Source: Tretioscincus oriximinensis
Taxonomy: Eukaryota; Chordata; Lepidosauria; Squamata; Gymnophthalmidae
Assembly: GCA_022410635.1 (NCBI GenBank)
Contig: JAJVDF010000248.1
Span: forward strand, 1,237,241 to 1,301,240
DNA: 64,000 nucleotides
Reading direction: 5' to 3'
Positions 1 through 10,595 of the stretch are shown piece by piece (the first letter of the stretch is position 1; each line of letters begins with the position of its first letter). Made by a program: the position numbers and the translations under genes. The notes under the pieces were generated by a model. The model was not told the origin of the DNA and did no database searches. It saw nothing but the letters and a program-made list of their open reading frames with translations.

Positions 1-1767
1 CATTAAAGTTGCAACTTTCCTGGTTTTTTAAGGCAACCTTAAGATTTCATTTCTTATAATGACATGGCATGTTCATGGCAAAACAATCAAAGAATAAATC
101 TCACCCATAAAATACAGGATTATAACCCAGATTCACTACAAATTCTTATCACAAGATTCAGTTTCTGGCATCTCAGGCCATGCAGATTTCCAGCAATGGA
201 AAACATGTTTTCTTTACACTGCAAATTCTAAGTACATGAAGAGATCCAAATTTGTGGATTATTTGATGCTTAAGCACAAATAGAACCAATTTGATCAATG
301 ATCTTTCATCTGGAAAATTAAATTATAAAAAATTATGCATACTCACACTGAAGTCAAGGAATGACATGAACTTAATCCAACACGAATCTATTCATCTCAC
401 AACATATAAACATAAGGCTGGAATGCACTTGTTTATTAGTCTACCCTCTGGTTTTTCAATAACATAGAAACAGCATTATCCATATTTATTAGACTATAAT
501 GAATGTGGCATCCCACAAAAACGCAAAAACAGAGACATACCTATACTGTTTGTAGAGCTGCACCACATAAGTAGAAACCCAGTACAAACTATATTTATGG
601 CACCAAACAGTAAGATCTTCCAGGACTGTAATGACAATAATTTAGTTTCAAATGTCAATTTTTAAAAAATGATNAAAATGTCTACTGCACTGTTCTTGTA
701 AACATCTTTGTATCAAAGCTTCAAATATTGAGATCCCATAAGAATGGTATAAAAAAAAACTATGAATAGGGTCTTATTACCCAAACAAACTGCACATTAG
801 GTTAAGAAAAGAGACTGAGCAGAAATTTATTCATTAATNTCCTAATTTATGTTTCCCATAGGTTTAAAAAAACAGCAATCTAAATTAAAACTAAAGCAAA
901 ATAGGCGATATTAAGAAGAATCTCACCCTTCTATCAGCTACTACTGATCTAAATTCTTGTGAAAACTTGCCAAGAAGGGACCGTTGTGATTTGCGAAACA
1001 AGTGTATTGTCCCCTTCAAAAAAAGAAGCAAAAAAGAATATTGTTAATATTCATCAAATTCATAATGGAAACCTTTCAATAGGGTAATCAACACTTTTAT
1101 ATTAAACGAAATTACTTTTTCTAGTGGTACCGAACAATCCTAACAGCTTAATACTATTCAGGCAATTTCATCTCAGCCTAATAACTCCCAGACAAGAAGA
1201 AGACAATCAACTGGAGGAACTTTCAGCCAAACAAAAACCAAAATGATATCAGAATCAAATACAAAGAATGTTCAGTCACCAATCACAGTTTAAAATAATT
1301 GTAAATTGATACAGGTTTACCCACCAGCTGAATGAAAAAAAACTGGCACTGAGGCAGTTACCTAGCAAGGTTGTTCAAAGGACCTTCTATAAAGAGGCAC
1401 ATCTCACAATCTACCCAATTCCCTTGAATGCAAGTGGGACTAAACAATATATAACAGTGTGAAACTGGACAAGTACTAGATAGGCTGTGTGGCCTAATCT
1501 AGCAAGGCTTCTCTTATGGAAGTATAAGAAATACTTCAGATAAGAGGAACAATGCAAGTACTCACTCGAAAAAATAAAGCATGTGATGCTTTAGGCAGGA
1601 GACATGCTCTCCAAAGTAGGCATTCCAAGGAGACTTGCTTAGTGGCCAATATAACTGATATATGAATAGTTTATTCAGATCTACTTTGGATGAACAAGCT
1701 GGTGTGTCTTATGCTATACTCATGTGCTTGTTTATTGGAAAAAGATATTCTGAAACTGGAACATTAA
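1..1767. other. No gene seen; probable intron of left-hand gene
   Basis: AT-rich unique-looking sequence without a convincing exon on either strand. If the CpG island at 3.6-4.1 kb is the first exon of a minus-strand gene (SLC30A6 by synteny), this stretch is part of its first intron. I looked for the expected second exon on the minus strand and did not find it. Confidence 0.5.
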
Positions 1768-1781
1768 TTTCTGTTTTCTAG

Positions 1782-1865
1782 CAAAGGGGCTAGTAGCACT
1801 TTGAGACTAACAGAAGAAAAGTGGGTGGCATAAGCTTTCGTAGACACGTCTACTTCTTCAGATGC
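1782..1865 (-). mobile_element. Minimal Penelope-like retroelement fragment (84 bp)
   Basis: The 84-bp unit is flanked by a perfect 14-bp direct repeat TTTCTGTTTTCTAG (1768-1781 and 1866-1879), a target-site duplication. On the minus strand it starts GCATCTGAAGAA, forms the hairpin GTAGAC-GT-GTCTAC followed by GAAAGC, and ends in CTTTG. Related units lie at 6097-6314, 15246-15305, 28741-28920 and 56059-56295. Assignment to a Penelope-like element is inference from the hairpin, the short TSDs and the inverted copy at 6.1 kb. Confidence 0.6.
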
Positions 1866-1969
1866 TTTCTGTTTTCTAGTGAGGTTTTCAATTAATTCTC
1901 TGCAAGATGTGATTGGAATACTGACTACATTTGCCAGTTTGTTGGTATACTTCAAAAGATAAAAGATAA

Positions 1970-2243
1970 AAGAAATTTCCGCCCTTCTGACCCAAAGGGA
2001 CTCAGAGCACCAGGTTAATTTTTGCCCAATGGATTACATTTATCTTTCCCACCACATTGTGGTGGTACTCATTAATCTACTTGAAACGGAGATTGAAAAT
2101 CTACTTTCTTTTTAACAACTGAGTGGGCTAAATCTGAGGCCAGTAAAGGGTGCTCAGCCCCCTCCAAAGCCGACACAGGGCTTTGAGAAAGGACCTTTCA
2201 ATTGAAAGATGGTCTCTTAACCTCTGAGCCATTTGTGCCTCCC
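1970..2243 (-). mobile_element. tRNA-derived SINE, diverged copy
   Basis: Read on the minus strand it begins with a tRNA-like head (GGCACAAATGGCTCAGAGG, an A box) and continues through the body shared with the better copies at 45797-46103 and 60391-60695, ending in the CTTTGGGTCAGAAGGGCGG-type tail. It is clearly older and more diverged than those copies. Confidence 0.65.
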
Positions 2244-3344
2244 CCAAAGTAAAAGTATTAAACTACATGTATTTATTTCTAGCAAAAACCTTCTACAGAC
2301 ACATAGGGCTAAAAACAATGAAGAAGTTCCTTTGCCTGAATATCTCTGCTCCGCCATGAGAGCACATAGAGTTTTCCTAGGAATGGATAAAATAGCCTCA
2401 CTGCNTTATGAGTGCCTTGGAAAAGAAAAAAGCTAAAGGAGTAAACCTTTGCCAGAGAAACAGCAGATACATCTAGAATGTTACTTGCACAGCACTATGT
2501 CAAGATTTTTTTCCTTGTCAATCAAAGGTGGTTAGAAAAAGTAGGGCACAAATTTTGCATCTTTAATTAGTGTAACAAGAGAAAATTCCAGCAGGAATTA
2601 TAAACAGCGCCTGGTGAAATTTTCTCTTAGACACATTAAAAACGCAGAATTTCTAACCTTTGTTCTGCTAACAAAGTCACAGCACTGATTTGCATCAATT
2701 TACACAGATTTACTTGAAACGATATTCCGCAGTATGCAGAGATATTTTTGGAGCTCTGCAGTCATTTTTCTTTTTTATAACAATCACTGAGAAGTCTAGA
2801 TGCTTTGTCTCTTGACATCTCTCTCCTGCTTTATTTACACGTATATTTGATAACATACATACAAAAGTGAATTCCTGATTATTCAACTCAGGTTGTATCC
2901 CTTTCCTTGGAATCGCAGGGTAGTATAAATCACCCAACCAAGCTCTCTATCTTTCAATCCAGAGAGTCATTGGTCTATGGAATTTAATATCAGAAACACA
3001 TGATGTATAGTTTTAAGAAAGTGTTAGATAAATTCATAGAAGACAGGTGTGTATCAGTGGCTCCTAGAAAGGATGTCTAAGCATCATTTGCAGGTCAGAG
3101 AGACAGGCCAGTTACGTCTAAAGACCATGTGAAGGAGGCTGAGAGCAGATAAAGACTTTGATTTAGTCTTCTGCTTGTGTTGTCCAGAGCTTGACCCCCC
3201 CCCCCCCACATGCCAGTGTAGCATGTAGATGGCAGCTTCCTATACCCAGATTAAAGCCTAGTCACAGTTCTTTAGGACTCTCTCAGCCCCACCTACTCCA
3301 CAGGGTGTCTGTTGTGGAGAAAGCAACAAAAGCTATATGTGCCA
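2244..3344. other. No gene seen; repeat remnants
   Basis: No exon-like open frame. A segment around 2385-2440 is similar to one around 49327-49385, so it is an unnamed dispersed repeat. A poly-C run lies at 3194-3207, and 3209-3262 resembles an internal part of the palindromic family seen at 4261-4430. Confidence 0.45.
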
Positions 3345-3416
3345 CCCTTTGGTTGGCCGCCCTGAGNCCTTCGGGTATAGGGNGGGANANAAGTACAAAT
3401 AAATAAAATAAAATAA
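3345..3416 (+). repeat. LINE 3' tail (L2/CR1-like)
   Basis: The sequence GGCCGCCCTGAG followed by CCTTCGGGTATAGGG and an AAATAAATA tail is the typical 3' end of L2/CR1-type LINEs and their SINEs in reptiles. Several N bases fall in it. Similar tails occur at 31505-31565 and 46845-46893. Confidence 0.5.
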
Positions 3417-3544
3417 GGCTGCATCCACACATCACTTATNTATTCCACTGTAAGTGGATATTCCACAATAAAACACCGTGGGGACGGATTTATTCCAGAA
3501 TGGCCACGCTTTAGTGGAATAAGTAAGTGATGTGAGGATTCAGT
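3417..3544. mobile_element. Palindromic MITE, family 1, copy 1
   Basis: The ends are inverted copies of one another: GGCTGCATCCACACATCACT on the left and AGTGATGTGAGGATTCAGT on the right, with inner inverted TATTCCACT/AGTGGAATA. Copies at 53188-53335 and 57009-57142 share this structure. It sits next to a CpG-island promoter, as do the other two copies. Confidence 0.6.
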
Positions 3545-3662
3545 GGGGACAGGACCGTGACAGGACTGCATTCATTCCATTCCCCCTCCAATGAAGTGGA
3601 AACGTCTGGGTCTCCTCCATCCCACCCTCCTCCCTCTGACCGCCCGGAGCCCTGAGCGCCAG

Positions 3663-3663
<1 letters not shown>

Positions 3664-3694
<31 letters not shown>
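3664..3694. repeat. CAG/CTG trinucleotide microsatellite
   Basis: About ten CAG triplets with one interruption (GTAG near the left end). It lies just inside the probable intron next to the donor at 3698-3697 (minus strand). In one minus frame it reads as a run of leucines, but this is not an exon. Confidence 0.85.
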
Positions 3695-3698
3695 TCAC

Positions 3699-4047
3699 CA
3701 TGTCGAAGAACCATCAGGGGTCCCCGGAAGAGGCAGGCGGCTGCTCCTCCTGTCACCATAGGGATAATGCAGGAACCGAGCAGCTGCTGACGTGTATTGG
3801 TCGGGCCTGGAACGAGTCAGGAAGTGACGCAAGGGCACGCTGCGCCGAGGAAGAAGCCCACGTCTTCCATACAGCAGCGGTCGGCAGAGGCGCCACGGGA
3901 TGACGGGATCACGGGATGTCCCCCCCCCCCCCTTCGTTGGCAAGACTCGAATTGACTTGCGTGGAAAAGGTTTCGGATCGGGCCCAAATCCCCTAAACTG
4001 GCTTCACTCACACTGTGGCCTTCAATTCCCGGGATGCTTCTTCGCAA
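3699..4047 (-). other. SLC30A6: Probable first exon of SLC30A6 (5' UTR, perhaps with start codon)
   Basis: On the minus strand a strong splice donor, ATG|GTGAGC, follows position 3699. The exon would end exactly with GACATG, a start codon in good context (G at -3). That would suit a coding sequence that begins with ATG at the end of exon 1 and continues in exon 2, outside the window. The right boundary is approximate, because the transcription start is not visible. The gene name rests only on conserved order (SPAST followed by SLC30A6 in mammals). A plus-strand frame opening MSKNHQGSPEE at 3700 is an alternative reading and cannot be ruled out. Confidence 0.35.
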
Positions 4048-4080
4048 ACGTCCCGCGTGGCGGACGCTTTGGTGACGTCA
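4023..4080. promoter_or_regulatory. ZNF143-like motif and CRE
   Basis: 4023-4045 resembles the ZNF143/STAF consensus (ACTACAATTCCCAGCATGC-type) with the core CAATTCCCGGGATGC. 4073-4080 is the perfect palindrome TGACGTCA, a CREB/ATF site. Both motif types are common in CpG-island housekeeping promoters. Confidence 0.55.
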
Positions 4081-4260
4081 CGGGAACTGGAGACCGATTC
4101 GAATGGTGGTGGAAAGAGGAGGGCAAGAGCAACGACCATAGTTTAATCCTAGTGCAATGCAGGAGCCTCACACACAAGAGTAACATTTAATGAAGATTAA
4201 ACTCCTTCAGGACTGAAGACGAAGGTTCAAAGATAAAGGTGTAGCCAGGGCTTTTCTAAG

Positions 4261-4430
4261 GACCTGTCCGCACACAACCTTATGTAGCCTGGGCTAGGAG
4301 CCTGCCACCCACATGCTAGTCTAGGCAATGGCAGGCGCCGAATGGGGCCTGCCATAGTCTATACATGCATGTGGATGGCCAAACTCTATCCTGAGATGTT
4401 ACCCAGAATGAGGCCCCNTGTGGACAGGTC
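4261..4430. mobile_element. Palindromic MITE, family 2, copy A
   Basis: Ends are perfect inverted repeats GACCTGTCC (4261-4269) and GGACAGGTC (4422-4430), with further internal inverted similarity (CCCAGGCTACATAAGG-type against ACCCAGAATGAGG). Related copies are at 52965-53127, 56322-56488 and, truncated, 57317-57410. Confidence 0.65.
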
Positions 4431-4521
4431 TTAAATCAGGGGTCATTATCAGGAAAGAAAAACGGATTAAGATTATTTGAGGGGGAAAAAACCAGATTAA
4501 GATTAATCAGGAATCAAGAAG

Positions 4522-5374
4522 TGTTGGGATTCTCCCCCTGGGACACATATTAGATATAAAATATATTATTAATATATCCTTTATAGCTGGAACTAGCTAC
4601 CAAAGAGAGGCCTCTGGGAAATTAATTTTCAAAAAATCCTTGGTCAACCTGACCTTTCCTTTACCCCTGCCTACACTCAGGAACTCTCTTAATCCTTCTT
4701 TCCTCTCCCTGGGGGCACCTGTGAAGGGTAGCTCCTGGTTCTTGCACTGTCTAACAATAGACACATTTAAATCCCATTATCAACTGGGAAGTCAACTGTT
4801 TGCCTCTGGCCAAGGCAGGCTTGACTCCCTATGGGAAAATCTNTTGTGCAAACTAGCCTAAAGCTTCCCTATTGTACTAAGGAAGCCTAGTACTCTAGGT
4901 CTCACTTCATTGTTTGATGCCAATCAAGGGTCATCAAAGTCTGGACCCTTGGCATGAATCATCTTCCTGTCAGGTTTGATTGACAGGGGATCTCAATGAT
5001 AGCTAACAGTTCCAGTAATCAGGCACACCACACACACATACTCTCTTTCCCCATTGGTTACTGTACCCAGGCTGCACCCCTTGGGAGGGGGCATAACGTG
5101 TCATGTATGACATCATTGCCCACGTTGGGTACCCTCCGCCCTTTTCATTCCGTCATGATATTGATACACGCCTTCTGATTCTGTTGTCAATAAAAGTGGA
5201 GACCCTGCTCCCATCTGGAGGCTTCCATACACTCGTGGACCTCCTACGTCTCCAGTTACCCTGAAGTGTCGTCTGTGTGCCGGTTATTTGTCGTGACAAG
5301 TGATACGGACCCCAGGGCAAGCCTCCTCGCTTCACCGATCCGGTTGCATTTAATGAGTAAGCCGAATCTCATTA
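4522..5374 (+). mobile_element. Solo LTR, family 1, copy A
   Basis: The element starts TGTTGGGATTCTCC and ends CCGAATCTCATTA. It is flanked by the perfect 6-bp target duplication AAGAAG (4516-4521 and 5375-5380). It shares the blocks AGGCTGCACC, ACGCCTTCTGATTCTG and GTCAATAAAAG (polyadenylation signal) with the copies at 9326-10106 and 44311-45053. No internal retroviral sequence is present. It reads in the plus direction. Confidence 0.75.
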
Positions 5375-6096
5375 AAGAAGATTAAATATAAATATGGGAA
5401 CAGGTTCCTTTCTGTACTGATCTTCCAGATAATATCCAGGAATAAGGACCTGGGAGGACTGTTCTATACTAGCGTGCAAATAGCAGGCCTCTATTCTGGG
5501 ACAAAGCCCCTTGCAGAAAGGTCCTATTATTTTGTGTGTAGGACAGGGTATAAGAGTAAATAAATAAAATAATAAGTGTTGCGATCAGCCATCACNACAC
5601 ATACGAGACACGTTAAGGTTTTCCTGGACCCTTCAAGAAAGGCTGTGAGGTCATCAGCTGATGAACCCCCAGACCTCACTTTGGGGCTCCTTTTTATTAA
5701 GAATCAGAAGGCTTGCAACATCCCTGTTTGTCTTTGATTACCCCTGCTTGAACAATGGTCAGTTAATATTTGGCCGGAATCTTAATCCCACTTCCCTTCC
5801 TGACCTGCAGAGTAAACACTGAACTTAATCTGTGGTTTGCCAGCGGTAAGCCTGGTTACCCATTAGCCCAGGTTCTAATTAGTCAAGGGAGCCTGGCGTT
5901 CTATGGACTTTTAGGCTTAGGCTGTCTGAAGCTTTTTCCCACAATATTAAGGAATATTTCTGGAAATGTACATGATTCCTACAAATAAGTTTTCAGAAAG
6001 TAGATAATAGTTGTTAAAAGCATCAGGGTCACCTGTTGCATGTTTATTTTTTCAATATCTGAAACAAGTCTGCCTGCCACTAACACTAACACTCAG
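5375..6096. other. Repeat remnants, including an LTR-like stretch
   Basis: No gene. 5462-5532 resembles the right end of palindromic family 2. 5571-5990 has LTR-like character read on the minus strand: TTTATTAAGAATCAGAAGGC resembles the polyadenylation region of the family-1 LTRs in reverse. I could not find its ends. Confidence 0.35.
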
Positions 6097-6314
6097 TTTC
6101 AGAGAAATAGCCGTGTTAGTCTAGGAGAAAGTCCAGCAAAGGAGCTAGCAGCACTTTGAGACTAACTTGAGATAAGTGGTTGGCAGAAGCTTTCGTAGAC
6201 AGGTCTACTTCTTCAGATGCTCATGTGCATCTGAAGAAGTAGACGTGTCTACGAAAGCTTATGCCAACCACTTTTCTCAAGTTAGTCTCAAAGTGCTGCT
6301 AGCTCCTTTGCTGG
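6097..6314. mobile_element. Penelope-like fragment as head-to-head inverted pair
   Basis: Two copies of the 84-bp unit lie in opposite orientation, with arms at 6133-6220 and 6227-6314 and only TCATGT between them. The arms are about 95% complementary. The left copy carries an extra 30 bp (AGAAATAGCCGTGTTAGTCT). The whole is flanked by the perfect 12-bp direct repeat ACTAACACTCAG (6085-6096 and 6315-6326), so it inserted as one unit. Inverted and partial tandem copies are typical of Penelope-like insertions, which is why that class is proposed. Confidence 0.7.
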
Positions 6315-6326
6315 ACTAACACTCAG

Positions 6327-7419
6327 CTAATCTCTCTTGCACTCATGGCATGTACACTACATTCACCATATGAAAAATGGATCTTCCTTAGACATAAAAG
6401 TTGTTTAAAAGAAGGGATTTGTTTTAATTTCCTCTTCTGCAGTTTTTAAAGTGTATGGTATCTCTCCAGGTCAGCACTGGAACATATGCAAGCCTCACTG
6501 AGTGCAGCTCCAGATAACTGAGGAAAACACTAACCTTTCCACACAGTATTCCTCAAGCAAAGTGGACATGCCTTTCCACTGGGACTTTAAGTCAAAAGGA
6601 AGGCAGAATACTGCCTCTTACTTCACCCTCTCAGGGACAACCATAAGAGGCATCACTCCATAAGACAAGCAAAACACAGCTTTTCAGAAATATTGAGCTA
6701 CTAAATATGGTAACACTGCCAGAGAAGATACCAATCTCTATAGATTCAGTTTTTGGAGCCCACTGAATTGTGGGCAGTTCCTGGTTGACTGCGGTTTCCT
6801 CGGCGGAGATATGGATTCCATAGCCTATTTCTGAGAAGGGTGATAGATTAACTGGCTACCTGCTTTATAGGCACTTTGTTCTAGCATTGAGCTACAGGCC
6901 TGCTAGACTCCATGAGTGCATGATTCCCTCTATGCAGTGTTCTTGGAAGAGATGCAGCTATGGTTTGCCATTTGGGGAGAGACTGAGGATTAAACCAGCC
7001 TTCTGCTTGCCAGTTTGCTCTATCGGTGAGTTATAGCAACTCTCATGACCTACATTAGCAGATCTCAATCCCCTTGATATTTTGGCATATGAACACAACA
7101 GAATAGTATGTGTTCTATTTTGTCTGAAAAGAGAGGACTCTCTAGCACCTGGTGAGCTAAAGGAATCGCCAAGTTTCCCTTACTTGCAGAAGTAACAATT
7201 AGGACTTTCAGCAAAGGAAAAAAATAGATAAAATAGATCCCAAATAAATGCTTAATTCCCCAGTCACTTGTAACCTTTTTAAATTGTTGCTCATATTTTT
7301 CATTTAATTTTAATAATGATTTAATTTATGAAAATAATGTTTGCCCACTATTTTGAACAATAGATCCAACTAGGCTTAGACTATGTTATCAGTCTTTTTT
7401 TCTCTGTTACTCTCCATGG
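6327..7419. other. No gene seen
   Basis: Unique-looking intergenic DNA. I see no exon-like frame, RNA gene or clear repeat boundary here. Confidence 0.4.
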
Positions 7420-7539
7420 CCAAGGTCACGCCTAAATTTTAATCCAGCTTCAGTTCATTTTCAAAGGAAGAATGTATCAGCAAAGTTACAGTTTTATTTT
7501 GGCTTAGGTATTTGGATTAAAATTTAGGGGTGACCAAGG
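7420..7539. mobile_element. Short MITE (120 bp) with 27-bp inverted ends
   Basis: Left end (7420-7446) begins CCAAGGTCACGCCTAAATTT. Right end (7513-7539) is its reverse complement with two mismatches, ending AGGGGTGACCAAGG. The interior is AT-rich and non-coding. A weaker relative may lie at 19850-20043. Confidence 0.6.
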
Positions 7540-7919
7540 TTAAGATTACTAGATTCTCTANCCACCTTTCCTACCTTACATCCCTCCCAAACTCTGTTGC
7601 AAAAGGTCCCCAAACTCCAGACCAAATTTGGGGATCATGCAGGAGAATCCATGGGAAAGATCAATGGTAGACCAATGCCTTTCTCTTCCACATCATTGTG
7701 GCATTGGATTTAATCAGCATCTTATCACTGTACCAAATATTCCTTATCTGTACGATAACATGGACAATCACCTGGATTGCACTTTGCAGCTGCTAACTTT
7801 TGTAAATGAGACAAAAGCTAAAATTACATCTCGCTTTGGCTCTATTATTTACAATGGAATTGTCAGCAAATAGGTTAACCTTAACTTCTTCTCTTCCTAT
7901 TTTGTATCCAGTAAATTAC

Positions 7920-8924
7920 TTTCCCTAATAAAATTTGGCAGTGATTCTGTAGCCAAAAGGAACAATATCAGACATAGAACACCCTTGCCTAGTCTCATTT
8001 TTAATTTCTATGGGTTTTGCTAATTCTGAATTACTTCTAATTCTGGCATAGTTGTTTCTATATATATTTCCAATTGTTTCTGTAGATTCTATTCCCAGTC
8101 CATATTTCAATGATTCAAGGAGTCAAAAGTCTTGAATATATCAAGTTTCATGCTAATTTGTTTTTAAATTTATCAGAGTGATCTAGCATGTTAGGGACTT
8201 TTTAATAGAATCACCAGTATGCCTATTTTTAACAATTGATCTTATTTACATTTTATACCATCCAGTACCATATTGATCTTATTTACATTTTATACCGTCC
8301 TGTACCCAGAGATCTTCATTTATTAGAAAAGGTATTACTTTTACCATTGTTTTAACTAGTATGCGCATAAACATTTTATAGTCTTAATTTGATAAAGATA
8401 TGGGTCTATAAGGTTCGGGTCCCATGCGTTCTTTCCCTTTTGGGAAATATCATTACTTCTGCCTCCCTCCAGATTGCAGGGACATTAAAAATACTCCATT
8501 AAACATATCAACCAGAGTTGGTATTAGTTCTTCCTTAAAGGCTTTATAAAAAGATCCCGTATATCCATCTGGGCCGGGAGTCTTTCCAAATTTTAAGGCC
8601 TTTATTACCTGTTCTACTTATGGGTCATTCAGAAGTCTAGTCTGTTCAGCATTTAGGGTTTTATTTATCCTTGTAATCATTACGCATTCTGATTTTCTCC
8701 CCATGTAATTCTCCATAAAAAGTTTCAAAGACTTTTAATTTCTTCCCCTTCTCTTAATATCCCTTCTCTATCTCTTACTTTACTTATTAAGTTCTTGGTT
8801 ACTCTTTAAATAGCTTGCCCAATGTTTTATTCCTTTCAGTCCCTATTTTTTGTACAATCCTTTAACGTGTATTTGTTTGTGTCTAAATTCAGTTTCATCA
8901 CTTCTGTATTTTGGCATTTTTTCC
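7920..8924 (-). pseudogene. L1-type LINE ORF2 remnant, reverse-transcriptase part
   Basis: The minus strand encodes a broken reverse-transcriptase frame. ETRQGCS (near 7990) matches the L1 RT motif xTRQGCP, YRPISLSN (near 8420) matches YRPISLxN, and a GPDGY-like segment lies near 8570. Stops and frameshifts interrupt it. The family-1 LTR inserted at TTTTCC, and 10113-10230 is probably the continuation of the same LINE beyond that insertion. Confidence 0.7.
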
Positions 8925-9623
8925 TAACGGGGGTTCACTTTCCACGTTATTAGATGCCTTACGGAAATCTAAGGCAGCTTGGTCCGAAGTAGATAGACAC
9001 GTGTAACAGGAATCACACGGGAAACACAACATGGATCAGGAAGCAATTTCAGGAGGTCCACGGGTCATGGAGTCCTCCTGAATGACCCCTGAATAAATAA
9101 AAGAATTCAATCTTTTATTGACTACAGAATCAGAAGGCGTGGATAGATACGGTGATGTCAGAAAAGGGGTTGGTACAGCACACGTGGGTCAGGGTGGACC
9201 CAGGTTGTGACACCTGTGTGACNTGTTTTATTCCTTTCAGTCCCTATTTTTTGTACAATCCTTTAACGTGTATTTGTTTGTGTCTAAATTCAGTTTCATC
9301 ACTTCTGTATTTTGGCATTTTTTCCTAACGGGGGTTCACTTTCCACGTTATTAGATGCCTTACGGAAATCTAAGGCAGCTTGGTCCGAAGTAGATAGACA
9401 CGTGTAACAGGAATCACACGGGAAACACAACATGGATCAGGAAGCAATTTCAGGAGGTCCACGGGTCATGGAGTCCTCCTGAATGACCCCTGAATAAATA
9501 AAAGAATTCAATCTTTTATTGACTACAGAATCAGAAGGCGTGGATAGATACGGTGATGTCAGAAAAGGGGTTGGTACAGCACACGTGGGTCAGGGTGGAC
9601 CCAGGTTGTGACACCTGTGTGAC
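8823..9623. repeat. Exact 401-bp tandem duplication
   Basis: 8823-9223 and 9224-9623 are the same sequence, with no difference seen by eye. The unit contains about 100 bp of LINE flank, the LTR insertion junction with its TTTTCC duplication, and about 300 bp of the LTR. An N sits exactly at the join (9223). It is either a very recent duplication or an assembly error. Confidence 0.85.
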
Positions 9624-10106
9624 GTGGTTCTCTCCTCCCAAGGAGGTGCAGCCTGGTCAGGAAATGCCAAATATGGTATGGTAGTGAGGTACAGGATGGA
9701 CCCTCTTTAGCCATTGTTTGCCTTTGCTATTATTCTAATTACAGGAACCCACTGACTCACCCACAGGAGAAATGGTCTTAATGGCCTTAAATGGTTTACC
9801 TCCAGGCCACTATCAGGCTGATGGTTTCAACCCAGGTGCACAGCCTGGTCAAACAAAGATAGCTCCTTTGCCATAATGGGAGTCATTAATCCATTCAGAC
9901 TGGCAAGGTTTCTTGAGCAAGATATGCCCTTAGGTCAGGAAAAGGTAAATTGGCTGTTCCTGTTTACTCCTGGGCTGGGTTGACCAGATATTTTTTCCAA
10001 ATTTTCCCTACAGGCCTCACTTTGGCTAGCAAGGGTCAATCCAGGTATATTTTATATTAATTATATTAATGCCAATTAATATATGCCTACATGGCGAATC
10101 CCCACA
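8925..10106 (-). mobile_element. Solo LTR, family 1, copy B (minus strand)
   Basis: Read on the minus strand it begins TGTGGGGATTCGCC at 10106 and ends GAACCCCCGTTA at 8925 (or at 9326 if the 401-bp duplication is discounted, which gives 781 bp). The 6-bp duplication TTTTCC flanks it at 8919-8924 and 10107-10112. The polyadenylation region GTCAATAAAAG and the block AGGCTGCACCTCCTTGGGAG are shared with the other family members. No retroviral genes are present. Confidence 0.75.
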
Positions 10107-10112
10107 TTTTCC

Positions 10113-10595
10113 CAAGTCCAACTGGTGTTTAGTTTCTTGTGTTCTGTGTTCTCCCCCTTCAGTACTTAATTTTTCAGTGCCATAGCATGAAAGTTTCCCA
10201 AACTTGTTGCCCATTTTACATGCTTTCTATGCAATCACAGGCCTGAGTGACCAGAGCATAGTCAGCCAGGCAAGGACAACTGGGCTGAAGAGTGAGAAAT
10301 AAAATAAATTATGGTAAATATTTGTACAGTATTGTCTTCCAGTATGGAAATGCTTAGTACTTCCAGATACTTCATCATAAATAGTGAATCTTACAGTGTA
10401 AATAAGAATTTGCATGAGTAGAAATGTGTTATAGTTACTCACACATCTGGAAAGATTCTGCAAAATGTCATTTGGACTCATTTGCCACTGATTTGGAAAT
10501 GAAGGTGACCCTGTTAAAAGACACCTTTCCCCCAAACTGCATGCAAACTCAGAAATCTTTACAATTTTGAGTTTCTCCTAGAAATAAAATACAAC
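10113..10595. other. LINE remnant, then unannotated DNA
   Basis: The first 120 bases probably continue the LINE interrupted by the LTR. From about 10230 on I recognise nothing. Confidence 0.35.

Larger units (their letters stand above)
3570..4110. promoter_or_regulatory. CpG-island promoter, probably of SLC30A6
   Basis: This block is CpG-dense and GC-rich, unlike its surroundings. It contains a CRE-type TGACGTCA at 4073-4080 and a ZNF143-like CAATTCCCGGGATGC core at 4023-4037. Synteny makes the minus-strand gene SLC30A6 (Golgi zinc transporter) the expected owner, because it follows SPAST in the same orientation in mammals. The gene name is inferred; only the promoter-like composition is seen. 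Confidence 0.55.

Noticed and set aside
3293..3571. 92-codon minus-strand frame
   Set aside because: Falls in the LINE tail and palindromic MITE and contains several unknown residues from N bases.
3511..3759. Minus-strand frame with a run of leucines that looks like a signal peptide
   Set aside because: The leucines are only the CAG/CTG microsatellite, and a strong splice donor lies just before it, so this part is probably intron.
10227..10535. 102-codon minus-strand frame
   Set aside because: Low-complexity hydrophobic peptide in AT-rich intergenic DNA with no known motif or neighbouring splice signals.
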